A stretch of DNA of 64,000 nt from Metaphire vulgaris (GCA_018105865.1 CM030869.1:5499525-5563524); one strand, 5' to 3'; shown: positions 24,104 through 36,976, numbered from the stretch's first letter. Notes: generated by a model from the sequence alone, not told the origin. Program-made: numbers and translations.

Positions 24104-24269
24104 CAGGGGTACAGAGAGGATATATTCGCCAAAATGCTAAAGTTTTGACCACAGATCACCGTTGTCTGGGTGGGCCACGATGTCCTATATCAGCATACTT
24201 AAGAGCCTCACTCGCACAAGAGCGTGCGTTTGTACGATTTTGGCGAATACATCCTCTCTGTACCCCCTG
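24104..24269. mobile_element. Small TIR element (MITE)
   Basis: The left end CAGGGGTACAGAGAGGAT and following TATTCGCCAAAAT recur inverted at the right (24238-24269). The TIRs are about 31 bp with two differences in a 166-bp element. No clear target duplication: TA precedes the left end and TG follows the right. Confidence 0.75.
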
Positions 24270-24737
24270 TGTGCCTTAAGAGTCGACCTGGAACGTACGG
24301 ATGTGACAGCAGGGTGCTTGTCAGTTGAGCTTTCGGGGTTGTCTACTTTCTGATCAGCGATCTTATCTGAATCTGGTCGGTTGGAAAGTTCCGCGTTCTT
24401 ACGTTGGTCGACAGAGGATTGTAAGACGGACGCTGGTTATCTCTGTGACTCTGGGTATGGGCTGTTGCGCGGACCATGCCTATGAATTATAGACCGTTAC
24501 GGTTGTGTAGTTGACTGACTTGTAAGGACTGCGAAGTTGGCCACGGTTGGTGCGAAGTCGAAGACATTTAGCCGACGGGAGACGTCTAACAGGAGAAGAC
24601 GACGACGTAGACAGAATGTTTACCAATTGTGGCCATTTTTAACGGCGAAGTTGGGCAAAGATTTCACGCTGAATTTACAAAATCCCGACTGAAAATGACA
24701 ACAGGTATCCAGGTCGACAAAACGAAAATCTTCGATA
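24270..24737. other. No gene seen
   Basis: Anonymous spacer. Nothing recognisable. Confidence 0.4.
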
Positions 24738-26440
24738 GTATACGTATCATCATCATCTTTGCTTTCTGCCAGCTCATCAGCGGCAATAGCTAGACACAAA
24801 ATGTTTCCAAGAAGTTCTATCTTCTGTCAATCGTCTTCCTTCGACTTTTGTAATTCCTTTCCTGTTCATGTCTTCTCTGGTGTTGTCCATCCACTTTTTC
24901 CTGGGTCTTCCTCTTCCTTTGTTTCCTTCTATTTGAGTGTAGAGTGCCTTGTATGGTAGTCTCTTTTCATCCATTCTGTTGACATGCCCATACCATTTTA
25001 GTCTTTTTCTTCTAATTTTGTCGATTATTGTATCCTTCATGTTGAGACGTTGTCTGATGTCTTCGTTTCTTATTTTTTGTAGTCGAATTACTCCCAGGAT
25101 TCTCCGTAAGCACGTCATTTCGGCCACCAGTAGCCTCCTTTCGTCTGTTTCTTTCATGCTCCATGTTTCTGCTCCATATATAATTTGTGGGACTACTATG
25201 GTGTTGTATATTGTGACTTTTGTGTTTATGTTTATGGCCTTGCTGCTCCAGATTTTTCGCAATCTACCCATCGTTTGCAGTCCTTTGGCGATTTTTTTAT
25301 GTCTTCTTGATGACTTCCATTACTGACAATTTCTCCTCCAACATAGGTGAAACTTTCGACTTGTTCTATTGTTGTGTTATCTAATGCTATTTTGATTTGA
25401 GCGTTTCCCTTTCTGCTGACTGCCATGGTTTTCGTATACGTATACTGAATGAAGTCAATGAAATTGTGGTATATTTTCTTATTTGTTTCGCAATATTTTT
25501 CTACTATCCTTCTGATCGTATGTATTTGATCAATTGTACTTCTTCCCATTCTGAAGCCTGCTTGTTCCTCTGTCAATATTTCTTCTGAGTAGTGTTTGAG
25601 TCTTTGTTGTAGCACATTTGTATATATTTTCCCTGGTATACTGAGTAAGCTTATTCCTCTATAATTATTGCAGTTTGTTTTATCCCCTTTTTATGTATTG
25701 GCTTTTCCCCATTCCTCTGGTGATTTTTCTTCTTCGAATATTTTATTGCATAGGTTGTGGAATATATTCACTGTAATTTCCTCTCCTGCTTGTAGCATTT
25801 CTGTTGTTATCATATCTGTTCCTGGAGATTTTCTAACTTTCAATCTTTTTATGGCTTCTTTTATTTCTTCTTCTGTAAAGTTTGCTATTTCTTCATCATT
25901 CTCTTCTCTGTTCTCCTTCCTTATGTTGGTGTCTTCATTGTTATTGCCTGCTGTGTTGTATAATTCTTCAAAATAGTCTTTCCATCTTGTCATTATGTCT
26001 TTTTTGTTTTCTAATACTTTACCATTCTTGTCTGTTATTGTGGTTGTCTTCAATTGGATTTGTCCACATAATTCTTTGATCGTCTGGTACAATTTCCTTG
26101 AATCGTTGAGTAAGTTTGACCGTTCTATTTCTGCGCATTTTCCAAGTATCCAGTTTTCTTTGCATTCTTTACATTTCCTTTTTATTTCTTTTGTTATCCT
26201 ATTGTATTCCTTTTTGGCTACTTTATCCTCTTTTTCTTTCTTTGCTTTTAGGTTTTTCCTTTCATCACTCAGTTGCAGTACTATTTGTGTTATCCATGGC
26301 TTTTTCTTGTTCCTCTCTATATATCCTATTTGTTCTTCTGCAGTTTTAATGTATATTTATTTTATTTCTTCCCATAGTTGGTCTATCTCTTTTTTGTCTT
26401 TTAGCAGATTTTTCTTTTCCATTTCCTCTTATAAATATAT
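24738..26440 (-). pseudogene. RTE-like LINE lacking the RT palm
   Basis: The 5' part (26092-25446) has the linker and RT start: MTRWKDYFEELYN, KSPGTDMITTEML, SPEEWGKA, TEEQAGFRMGRSTIDQI and NFIDF. The 3' part (25433-24760) has SFTYVGGEI, GRLRKIWSSK, IIYGAETWSM, LRRILGVIR, LKWYGHVNRM and GRGRPRKKWMDN, with an ATG-type tail at 24748-24759. Motif A after NFIDF, the QGD block and the YADD box are missing at 25434-25445. GTATACGTAT occurs both at this junction (25434-25443) and at the 3' end (24738-24747). The 3' part may therefore be a separate 5'-truncated insertion with its own target duplication, or the palm was deleted. Confidence 0.8.
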
Positions 26441-26532
26441 ATACGTCGGCAGTAACGTCGCAATTCGATATAAATAAATAAAAATCCACGACTCAGCGGC
26501 TTATCAACCGCCACGCTGTAGCGCCACCTGCC
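26441..26532. other. Short spacer before a trinucleotide run
   Basis: GTAGCGCCACCTGCCG directly precedes the (ATT)n run. It may be the 3' end of an unidentified retroposon, but no body is recognisable. Confidence 0.3.
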
Positions 26533-26690
<158 letters not shown>

Positions 26691-26989
26691 GTCTTCCATT
26701 TGTTGTTTTATTTTAAAGTTATTACTGTTACTTCATTTTATTTGTAGGCCTATAGCTGGACTCTGTAATGTGCTCTTGCTCCTGACATTTGGTAATATAG
26801 CGCACATTTAGGGGCTTCCGTTTGGATTTTACATTGTTCTTCGTAATCGACCAGAGGAACTCTTTGTGATAAAAAATCGTCTGTGGGTTCCTGATTTTGT
26901 AACGGCACAGTTTGTCTGTCTGTCTGTCTTTCTATGTTTCCATCTGTCTCTTTGTATTTGTCTGTCTGTTGTCAGTATAATATTATAAA

Positions 26990-27175
26990 AATTATAATTG
27001 CTGCAACTGGAGTTTGCACAGTGAAACAGTTATGAAATTTGATAGTCACACTGAAAAATGAACTCTGTACGCATTTCATGTAACCGGAAGTTCTTGACGT
27101 CATTACACTGCGAAATACATTGATTTAAAAACGCTATCATCTTAAAATCAATGTATTTCGCATATATATTTATAT
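26990..27175 (-). repeat. Dispersed CRE-bearing repeat (copy in inverse orientation) with terminal hairpin
   Basis: The reverse complement carries GACGTCAAGAACTTCCGG, a GAGTTCATTTTTCAGTGTG block and CAAACTCCAGTTGCAGC, in the same order as the copies at 36690-36945 and 44335-44910. At its edge GCGAAATACATTGATTT (27110-27126) and its exact complement (27145-27161) form a 17-bp stem with an 18-nt loop. Confidence 0.75.
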
Positions 27176-27196
27176 TGGATACTGCTGATCTAGGCA

Positions 27197-27198
<2 letters not shown>

Positions 27199-27245
<47 letters not shown>

Positions 27246-27250
27246 AATCC

Positions 27251-27345
<95 letters not shown>
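27199..27345. repeat. (TA)n-(TC)n-(TA)n compound microsatellite between inverted 11-mers
   Basis: About 42 bp of TA, then ATGTAAATCCG (27241-27251), about 42 bp of TC, about 50 bp of TA, then CGGATTTACAT (27346-27356), the exact inverse of the first 11-mer. The arrangement looks like a microsatellite grown inside an inverted element end. Confidence 0.9.
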
Positions 27346-27356
27346 CGGATTTACAT

Positions 27357-27983
27357 TTTGGAAGCCCGGTGCAAATATTTTTATGGAGGTCCCAGGGTCC
27401 ATCGTGGTCACTTAAAGAAATAAAAATAAAACAAACGTCTGTTTATAATATTAGTAGTCTACTGGTAAGTCACCGTAACTGGTAATTAGTCTAAATTGTC
27501 AGAACATGTCGCCGACGACTTTTTGTTGTAGCAAAGGTCTCCACTAGCTGTGCAAAGTCGATTGTCTTCACGAGTTCATTTTCAATGCTCAGTATGGCTA
27601 AGGATGACAGACAGACTGTTAGACAAACTGTTAGATATCAATGCGCTATAATCCACGTGTTATGACGTATAAATTACGCCTAATTTTATTTATTTTTGTG
27701 TTATTTGAACTTATTTATTATGAATTTAATCATACACGAAGATGAGTTCCGGTACATTTTTTCTAAAAAAACACTAAGTATAATTAAGATTTGTAATCGT
27801 TTGCCAAAAAGGTCACCGTCACGGTGTTACGCATTTTACGTTAAGACAAATGAGTGATGGCGTTAGTCAACTTAGTCTGTATCCAACTATGCATTGCCAT
27901 TCCAAAGGTACGGAACCATACAAATACACATGCTCCTCCCATTTCTCGCGCTTCTTGACCGTTGGTACCGTGGTAAGAATTGA
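27357..27983. other. No gene; possible element end at the left
   Basis: GGCGGATTTACATTTTGGAAGCCCGG (from 27344) looks like a transposon terminus, but no matching partner was found. Nothing else is recognisable. Confidence 0.35.
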
Positions 27984-27991
27984 CCGTAGAG

Positions 27992-28333
27992 CAGCGTTTC
28001 TCAACCTTTATAGTGCCGCGACCCTTTTAATTCAATTACCCATGATGTGGCGACCCCCAACGGTTAAATTATTTTCGTCCACAATGTCGACTGCTAAAAA
28101 TAATAATGCTACGACAATAAAAATGTTCGAAATCGTTATTATTAATTGTCTCCATGTCTATCCTCGAATGACAATTATAGTAAAACAACTAGTACGTCGT
28201 AACTACCACTGAGGAGATTTTTTACAATAGCAAGACAAGAGACAACTCCATATTTCTGACGGTCTCGGGCGACCCCTGGGAAATCGTCATTCGACCCTCG
28301 TGGGGGTCGCGACCCACAGGTTGAGAACCGCTG
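27992..28333. mobile_element. SPIN-like non-autonomous hAT element, copy 1
   Basis: It starts CAGCGTTTCTCAACC and ends GGTTGAGAACCGCTG. Inside the ends lie GTGCCGCGACCC on the left and GGGGGTCGCGACCCACA on the right, the terminal signature of SPIN-type hAT transposons (CAGCGGTTCTCAACCTGTGG). An exact 8-bp duplication CCGTAGAG flanks it (27984-27991 and 28334-28341). The 342-bp body has no transposase, so it would have moved in trans. A second copy is at 62277-62628. Confidence 0.93.
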
Positions 28334-28341
28334 CCGTAGAG

Positions 28342-28621
28342 GCACACTGTACAGGCACTCAGGTTGAGTCATGCAGTACCCCTAATCTGCATAACGATGA
28401 AAGAGGCAGGGCGTCTACGACCGCCGGTGGCCCGGTGCAACCGCCGGTCACTCGGTCAGAGTCCAGCCATTATGAGCCATACCATTAATTGAGGTCAGCT
28501 AAACCGAGGTATATGAGATATAGGCTTTCTTAACATAGACTCATGGAGCATGTATTAAATTACATTTCAATACTAAATTATTACTAATCCATGTCCAAAC
28601 GCTACTAACGTCTAACGATAC
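28342..28621. other. No gene seen
   Basis: Contains a GC-rich patch with two ACCGCCGGT words near 28420-28450. Otherwise unremarkable. Confidence 0.4.
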
Positions 28622-28623
28622 AA

Positions 28624-28699
<76 letters not shown>

Positions 28700-28710
28700 G
28701 TTATTATTAT
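28622..28710. repeat. (ATT)n microsatellite
   Basis: About 29 units with one G substitution near 28700. It abuts the 3' end of a minus-strand retroposon. Confidence 0.97.
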
Positions 28711-28870
28711 CCAGGACAATTTATATAGCGCTGTACGCATGGTTTCAAATCCAAAATCAAAAGCGCTTTGACACCGCTGACATGTCAATGAAGTTCAGAA
28801 GGTGGCGATGTTAAAATCCAATGAGATTATGGAAAAAACTTTGCTGCCGTGAAGAAGTACGGCGCAAAGT
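28711..28870 (-). mobile_element. 3' end of an L2/CR1-like retroposon
   Basis: The reverse complement reads GTACAGCGCTATATAAATTG directly before the AAT-type run. This is the AGCGCTATAxAAAT 3' terminal signature seen in the L2 copies of this window. No RT block is recognisable upstream. Confidence 0.55.
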
Positions 28871-29734
28871 CCTTTAGAAGCGGTCCTTCAAGGAAAATTG
28901 TACCCCTATTGATATGCCAACGAGGAGCGGAAGATGATGTTGAAAGTCCGCGAGTTGGTAGTAGGAGTTTCTCCGTGCGAATATAACCACCGGAAAAGTT
29001 CATGAAGAAGCGGTCTTCCGCAAGAAGATAGTTCCGTCATCGAAATCGGCAAATCCGACGAAGATGGAAAATCCAGCAAAGTCCAGAAACGACAGCCAAC
29101 CGCAAACCCGCCGAATTTTCACGCAGCAGCCGGTGCGGCTGATTTGGCGCACACCCGACGGACGGCGACTGACTTGAATTTCCAGCACGACGTGGAAAGG
29201 AAGAGGACAGCACGAGACACGTCGGAACCGAAGAGCGGAACGCCGTCCTCGCGAATATGAATGCTCGAGCGAAGCCCGGAACGACCGTCGATCATCGCAT
29301 GGCGCTATAACAATAGCCAACATGGCGACGTCCTGCACAAGCGGTGAGACCGACTCGAAGCTTCCGAAACTACGCGAAACAGTAGAGGACAGCCAAAACT
29401 CCTCAACAGACCGACGGACTCGAAGAAATCCTCATCTCCGGCGCAAGATTCACGCACGGAGCGTCAGAAATTGCGTCGAACGACGACGAAACGTGGCATG
29501 CACAAAACGCATGCAAGGCAGCCATAGATAGACGCCATAGATTTGACATTCATGTATATCTCCGAAAATAAATTACTTTAAAGAAACTAATAATTAAAAG
29601 TCTTTAAAAATTATTATTATTAGAAATGGGAGGCCCCTAAATTTGTATTTTGAAGGGAGGCCCGGTACCGATGCACCACAACGCCATTAATATAGTCGAA
29701 TGGTTGTCTTGAACGTTTGACGTTTTATTCTCAT
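28871..29734. other. CpG- and GC-rich unexplained segment
   Basis: From about 28850 to 29530 the base composition is clearly richer in G+C and CpG than the surrounding AT-rich DNA, with recurrent CGACG/CCGACG words. Frames on both strands (29000-29338 minus, 29322-29531 plus) have no recognisable domain. AATAAA at about 29568 follows. It could be a young retroposon, a CpG island or foreign DNA. Confidence 0.4.
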
Positions 29735-30330
29735 CATCATCATCAGAAGAAGAAGAAGAAGAAGAGCGTGGCCAGCGGGGGCCGTTGCGTCACCCCATGA
29801 CCATGACCCTGCCCAATGGCACGTCTCAGACGTCTACAGAGAGTTGATGGAATCTCGCTGGTCTGGGTACGGATGTGGTCAATCCATCTTTTCCTGGGAC
29901 GACCAGGACAGCGCTTTCATGATCGGTCAGGTGGACGACCGATGGATAGGTCGACGTAGCAGCGGAGGGCTTGATGAACAGGAACTGTTTCTCCAAGTTG
30001 GGCTTCATGACCGAGTTAGGTGAAACTGTCTACTGACTCAACACACACCCCATCAACCACGGTTTAGGGGGGCTGTGATCCACATCCTAAGTTCTGTAGC
30101 TTGAAAGAAACCTTCATACCAAGAGGAGCAAAAGCATGGCTGAAACTAGACATGCATTCAGAGGCATTGGTAGCAGAAGGTAGAAACAGAGTTGTATCGT
30201 CTGCATAGACCAGGTCTGTGAAGCGGTGTGGCCCGACGCTATTGCCATAGTTCACAGACTTGTGATCTAAGACCCAGTCGATGGCGATGCAGAAGAGGAT
30301 TGGTGCGAGTATACAGCCCTGTCTCACACC
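29735..30330 (-). pseudogene. LINE RT palm and C-terminal tail
   Basis: An 87-codon frame (30327-30064) has MRQGCILAPILFCIAIDWVLDH, HRFTDLVYADDTTLF (catalytic box) and SHAFAPLGMKVSFKLQNLGCG. About 200 bp downstream in another frame is CPGRPRKRWIDHIRTQTSEIPSTL, the GRPRxxW tail, then a GAA/ATG-rich tail at 29733-29766. It is the same family as the RT split at 9165-10262 and shows what that copy looked like before its insertion. The thumb between the blocks is deleted. Confidence 0.8.
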
Positions 30331-30429
30331 TGATGTAGTTGAGAATCGAGCGGAGAGATTTTTACCGACCCGGATGCTAGCTCCCGTATCCTGGTGTAAG
30401 TCTTCTAAATTTTATTCTCCCAGTTGGAA

Positions 30430-30527
30430 ATAACTCCTTGACCCAAGTTCGCGGACCCGAGTATGGCAGACGTCAGTCCTTACTATAAGAGGTCTATAAC
30501 GTATATATATATATATATATATACGTT
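30430..30527 (+). repeat. 3' end of the dispersed repeat, followed by (TA)n
   Basis: GCGGACCCGAGTATGGCAG, then ACGTCAGTCCTTACTATAAG and AGGTCTATAAC, then TATATA. The same end sequence closes the copies at 36885-36930 and 44863-44906. Confidence 0.8.
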
Positions 30528-30599
30528 ATGTGGCTATGCTATGTGTTATGTGGCTGTTATGTGGCTGTGCCGGAACATATTAATTTCAAGCTGGTGACG

Positions 30600-30910
30600 T
30601 TGATCTTCTGCTGCTTGAATGGCCCAGGTCCTGCGTATCTGACGACGTATCTGTCGCCGATTTGGATGGTCGGCAGCGCCTGCGATCAGCCATGTCTGCC
30701 TCACTGGCTGTCCCGAGGACGCGCCACCGCACTGTAGGAGACTGCGCATTTCATGTGGCTGCCGCTAGGGCCTGGAACGGTCAACCTCCATTCGTTCAAC
30801 TTTCCCCTTCGCTCAACATTTAAAAAAGAGGCTCAAAACTTGGCTGTTCCGCACTATGAACTTCTACTCCGTATTGTTTTCACGCACTCCACCTGTCCAC
30901 AATAATCTGA
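30600..30910 (+). pseudogene. CR1/L2-type RT C-terminus
   Basis: With frame changes the plus strand reads GPAYLTTYLSPI, TRHRTVGDCAFHVAAARAWNGQPP and SLNIFKKRLKTWLFRTM. These are the PxYLxxLL, AARxWNxLP and FKxxLKTxLF blocks closing L2/CR1 RTs. 5' truncated. Confidence 0.75.
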
Positions 30911-31029
30911 ACGTGACTTACTTACTTATTAAGAAATTATAATGCCAAAATAGACTACAACGCAACCAAGTCCTTGGGAATTATTGTGGCAAGAGCTGTA
31001 CTACTGAAATACGGGAGCTCCCGTATATT

Positions 31030-32938
<1,909 letters not shown>

Positions 32939-33278
32939 AATAATAAGTTCTTGATCAGTCAGACTTTCTAATGACTTTTCACGCGATGTGTTCACTATTG
33001 TTAGAACTGTTTTTCGTCAGTTTTGAAACCTGCGGACGGTAAAAGATAACCAAGATTTTGCCAAGATGTAAGCTCAGTGCTCTGAGCGTTGCAATCATTT
33101 TGTGCTTGCCAGCACGTGATCCCTAGCACATACAAGGAGTTCGTACTTTGCATAGAAATCAGCTTCTAGCCGCTTTTTGGGATATTTTCATATTTGTTAT
33201 CCTATGGAGTAGATATGAGGTAGTTCCTGCAATAGCCTAATATCGCAAATCAATGCTTTTAATCAGGCCTCATCTGTA
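32939..33278. other. No gene seen
   Basis: Unique-looking spacer with nothing recognisable. Confidence 0.4.
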
Positions 33279-33565
33279 GGGTTGCCAGATCTCCCGTATT
33301 TTACGGGAACTCTCGTATTTCAGTCCCAGTCTCCCGCCTTCTTATAACTTTTTTGTAATATTGATACACTGCATGCAGATGATGCAGTGCATTGAACAGT
33401 GTAGTTTATTGCTTTTTCATAGTCTATAAGATACTCTACAATGTTGTAGTGTAGTACAGCTCTTGCCATAATAATTCCCATGAACTGGACCGTGGAGTGC
33501 CAGGAGTGGGCACACTGGTCGCGGAAACAATCTCCCGTATTTCGACTTTGGATATCTGGCAACCC
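33279..33565. mobile_element. TA-flanked MITE (Tc1/mariner-like boundaries)
   Basis: The left end GGGTTGCCAGAT is matched by the inverted right end ATCTGGCAACCC. TA lies directly outside both (33277-33278 and 33566-33567), the duplication Tc1/mariner elements make. TCTCCCGTATTT follows inside the left terminus and recurs near the right one. 287 bp, no transposase. Confidence 0.75.
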
Positions 33566-33567
33566 TA

Positions 33568-34892
33568 CTCCTCTGTTTTATTTATTCAAGCTCTGTAAGG
33601 CATTTGTCATTGATCTTTTGCAGGCAAATGGACACACGTCTATACGCCCATCGTGTCTATTGGCATTGGATTTTAAAAATGAATTGAATATAATCAAATG
33701 GACAGTGCATTGAACAGTATCCATTTTGGATATCGGCATCCAGATATGTTTGTGAACAACATATCTTTGTACACAACACGCTATGCTGATGGTGAAATTG
33801 GAAACAGGAAAAGCAAGATACACCATGCAGTATAAGTCACTCAACTGCAAAGTACTGACAGCGTTTTATATGTTGTTTTATTGATACAGTCGTCAGCATC
33901 TGTGACCACAGAGCGCGCGCCAGGCGAGCAACGAATATTGTTATAGAATTTTACAGAAACAAATAGGCGTAGACGAGGACTGTACGGATGAGGAGAAAGA
34001 AAGACACAGAAGGGATGAGAAGTGCAAATGAAAAGCTAAGATCGATCGCTGTTAATGACTGCTACACGTGTTGTCCTATACTGTGCATCTTGTATTCAGC
34101 TACAAAATATTCTATAACGCCTCTTGTTGTAGAATAACGTTGACCACGTAAAGGCGATAAGTTTTATTTAGTTTTTGAATAATGCCTTCTGAATTAATTA
34201 TTATTTTGCTTTATGATTTGGAACACCATGTAGTGAAATCTTGTATTTTTTGGCATTTTAACATAATTTGCAATTCAAGCGCAATTTAGAATTAAGACAT
34301 TTTCAAATTTTCGCTCACAATTCAAGGAAGTTTCCTATTTAATCCCTGGCTGTTGTGAAGCGAATAAGGACGACTGGCTGTTTTCTGTTAGTAACTATTA
34401 CGCCCATCTCATGCTCATCCTATGCTTTGGGGCTCCGGTTTCAGCCAAGTAGAGCGAAAGGTGACTTAAGCCATAGATCGATACTAGTTTGTCATTGCTT
34501 TGTGGGTACCCGAGTCTACTTTCGCAGCTTCATGCTGTTATTCAATAATCTACGATAATACGCCAACACGTGAAACGATTGGATTGATTGCAAGTACATC
34601 AGCGATTCAGCATCTGTGGGAGCGGTTCTCAAATTTTTATGATTTCTTGCGTGGTGGCTTCTTAGAAATTGTAGTTATGACTCGCAAACCTAATAAAATT
34701 TGAAGTATAACTTAACTGTAGTCAATACATAGGCTATTTGTTTTGTCAATCGATAATTACTTAATCAGAAAATTGCAAATATTAGTCATACAAATTTAAT
34801 AAAATGGAATCAGCACTCCCAGAGCCACCAGTGTGTTTTATGTTCTGAGGTGTTGGTCAGATATATTGACAAAGAAGTCTCTTTACGGTCCC
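33568..34892. other. No gene recognised
   Basis: AGTGCATTGAACAGT occurs at about 33703 as well as inside the MITE near 33386. GAGCGGTTCTCAAATTTTTA at 34619 resembles a hAT terminus and may pair with TTTTGAACCACTG at 34948-34960, but the flanks do not match. Confidence 0.4.
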
Positions 34893-34940
34893 TCGCGGTT
34901 CCATAACGGACCACCTTGGTGGTCCGTTATGGAACCGCGA
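34893..34940. repeat. Perfect 23-bp inverted repeat with 2-nt spacer
   Basis: TCGCGGTTCCATAACGGACC followed by ACC, a TT spacer, and the exact complement. It lies just inside a hAT-like right end (TTTTGAACCACTG), so it may be the subterminal hairpin of an otherwise eroded element. Confidence 0.9.
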
Positions 34941-35239
34941 ACCTCAGTTTTGAACCACTGACCTAGAAGGTAACCTTGTAGGCACGGTGATCCAATGCGA
35001 ACCGTCTGCACAAAACTAAGCAGGACGCAGGACAAGGAATAGAACATACCTGCTTCTTTTCTTGATTTAATTTACATACGAAACTGTAGATATTATATAA
35101 ATAAAACATGCCATATCTGAATGTTCAAAATTTACAGTGAATAAAAGCCATTTTAGTCTGGTTGTAGAAAGTCATAGTGCAAAATCGAATTTGCAATTGC
35201 TGGAAGCGAATTTGTCGACGAAATTGTCTATGGATATGC

Positions 35240-35480
35240 CCAATCTTTGTGGACAGACATCAAGACTCAAATCCAGACTAAAAACATATCTCTTTCAAAT
35301 TGCTTTTCCTCCATAATCGGTCTTACTCTTTCCCTCTGACTGATCTATGGGATGACCTGGTCTTTTCCGGATGGATTAAAAATACCATCGATTGATGGTA
35401 CTTAAAATCCACCAGTTCTAATATCCTTAGGTATTAGAACTGGTGATATAAAAGTGCATAATTATTATTATTAAGGCTAT
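35240..35480 (+). mobile_element. L2-like 3' end with terminal hairpin and ATT tail
   Basis: The frame KSRLKTYLFQIAFP (about 35272-35312) is the FKxxLKTxLF end of the RT. It is followed by a UTR that ends in the palindrome CACCAGTTCTAAT...ATTAGAACTGGTG (35410-35445, 13-bp perfect arms) and (ATT)4 at 35462-35474. A hairpin just before the tail could mark the site the RT recognises. Confidence 0.65.
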
Positions 35481-36024
35481 TCCGTTTATCCGTTAAGGTG
35501 TGCCGGTTGATAATGCATCCTCAGTCATCCGCAACGTGGAACTGCCTCTGTTGTGGCACATAAAAGAGGATCGGCTGAGAGGTTCTTGTAGATTCGTAGA
35601 TCCGCGTCGACAAATTCGCTGTGTCCTTCCAGATAAATTGTACTTGATCCAAACAAGGTCAACCTTGACGCATTAGGAGACTGGATGATTTCCATTCGGT
35701 TAACACTCAATCCGACGGACATACTTGTCCTGGCCATCTCACCGCATCAATTTCACCATCCTGCTTTGCTCGGAACCTGTGTATCTACTTTGAATCTGAA
35801 TCGAGCATCGAGTAGATCCTCGCACATAAATCATCTTGTCAGCACCGGATTTTACTAGCTTCGACTATAGGCATCAATGAATGGACATCAATGAACAGAC
35901 CTCCCCAAAAAATAAAAATTTCTCTGCGGATTTGCACGATTTGCTCGTGTGCCTCTGCCCGAGGCTGGGTGGGTCCGGTCTCGCGGACCGACCCCCTTAG
36001 CGCCGCCCATGCTGGGCAGAGATA
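35481..36024. other. No gene seen
   Basis: TCTCGCGGACCGACCCCCTTAG near 35978 is GC-rich. No domain or boundary was recognised. Confidence 0.4.
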
Positions 36025-36248
36025 GCCACGAGTCCATTTTTTATGACCCAACCCAACCCATAAAATCTCCAACCCAACCCATCCCATGCTGGCAATAAGT
36101 TTACTTGACCCAACCCAACCTACCGTAATACATTGCAATTTCCTGAACCATGACTTTTTTCTTACCCAACCCAACCACCATAAATATGAAAAGGTCTGAC
36201 CCAACCAAACCTAATCCAACCCGACCCATTAACCCAACCCATGGTCAT
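36025..36248. repeat. Degenerate ACCCA/CCCAACCCA tandem repeat
   Basis: CCCAACCCA words recur in roughly 10-bp steps, interrupted by unique stretches. The minus-strand frame rich in GWVG is the result of this and is not a gene. It resembles telomere-like G/C-strand asymmetry but lacks the TTAGGG unit. Confidence 0.75.
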
Positions 36249-36325
36249 CTTGCCCTTGGGTTCAAAACGGCTGATGGCTGAGAGAGTAAAACGAGGCTCA
36301 GTTCCAGACAACCATTCGACTATGT

Positions 36326-36556
36326 CATTGGTGTAGCCACGTGGGGGGGGGGTATCGGTCCCTATTATGGCAGGGTCCCCGACCATGAGATTTTGTGAAG
36401 ACCGTGAGATTTTGTGAAGACCGTTGAGAGATTTCCAGAAGAGGTAGGTAGCATGCTCGATAAGAATACATGAACTTGGAAATAACTCCTTCACGAAACT
36501 TTTCTACCAGAAATTCTACATATTCCCCCTATTTCGGAATCCTGGCTACGCCACTG
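36326..36556. mobile_element. hAT-like MITE (GGCGTAGCCA ends)
   Basis: The left end CATTGGTGTAGCCACG and the inverted right end CAGTGGCGTAGCCAGG. The flanks GACTATGT (36318-36325) and GACTATAT (36557-36564) agree at seven of eight bases. 231 bp, non-coding, with a long G-run near the left end. Confidence 0.85.
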
Positions 36557-36689
36557 GACTATATTCCTGGTAATTATGTGACTATTCTACTCAATGCATA
36601 TAAAGCCGAATTCTTGCATGCCTACTAGAGTCCGATGCCAATGACTATATAGTCGGCCTAGATCAGCAGTATCCAACTAGAAATACACC

Positions 36690-36930
36690 AGAGGAATACA
36701 TTGATTTTAAGATGACATCGTTTTTAAAACAACGTATTTTGCAGTGTAATGACGTCAACAACTTCCGGTTACTTGAGATGCGTAGAGAGTTTATTCCTGA
36801 GTGTGATGCCAAATTTCATAGCTGTATCACTGTGCGAACTCCAGTTATATCTTAAAGATGCTATGGTGTTAAAAACTCAATGGCCGACCCGAGCATGGCA
36901 GACGTAAGTCCTTACTTTAAGAGGTCTATG
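36690..36930 (+). repeat. Dispersed CRE-bearing repeat, full-looking copy
   Basis: In order: TACATTGATTTTAAGATGAC, CAGTGTAATGACGTCAACAA, CTTCCGGTTAC, GAGAGTTTATTCCTGAGTGTG, AAATTTCATAGCTGTATCA, CGAACTCCAGTTA, GACCCGAGCATGGCAGACGT and AGAGGTCTATGA, leading into (TA)n. It joins the body seen in tandem at 44335 with the end seen at 30430. Confidence 0.8.

Positions 36931-36976
<46 letters not shown>

Noticed and set aside
35839..36204. Gly-Trp-rich protein on the minus strand
   Set aside because: It results from the degenerate ACCCA repeat read in one frame. No start context or homologous domain.
36025..36248. Interstitial telomere repeat
   Set aside because: CCCAACCCA resembles CCCTAA only in C-richness. 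The TTAGGG/CCCTAA unit is absent.
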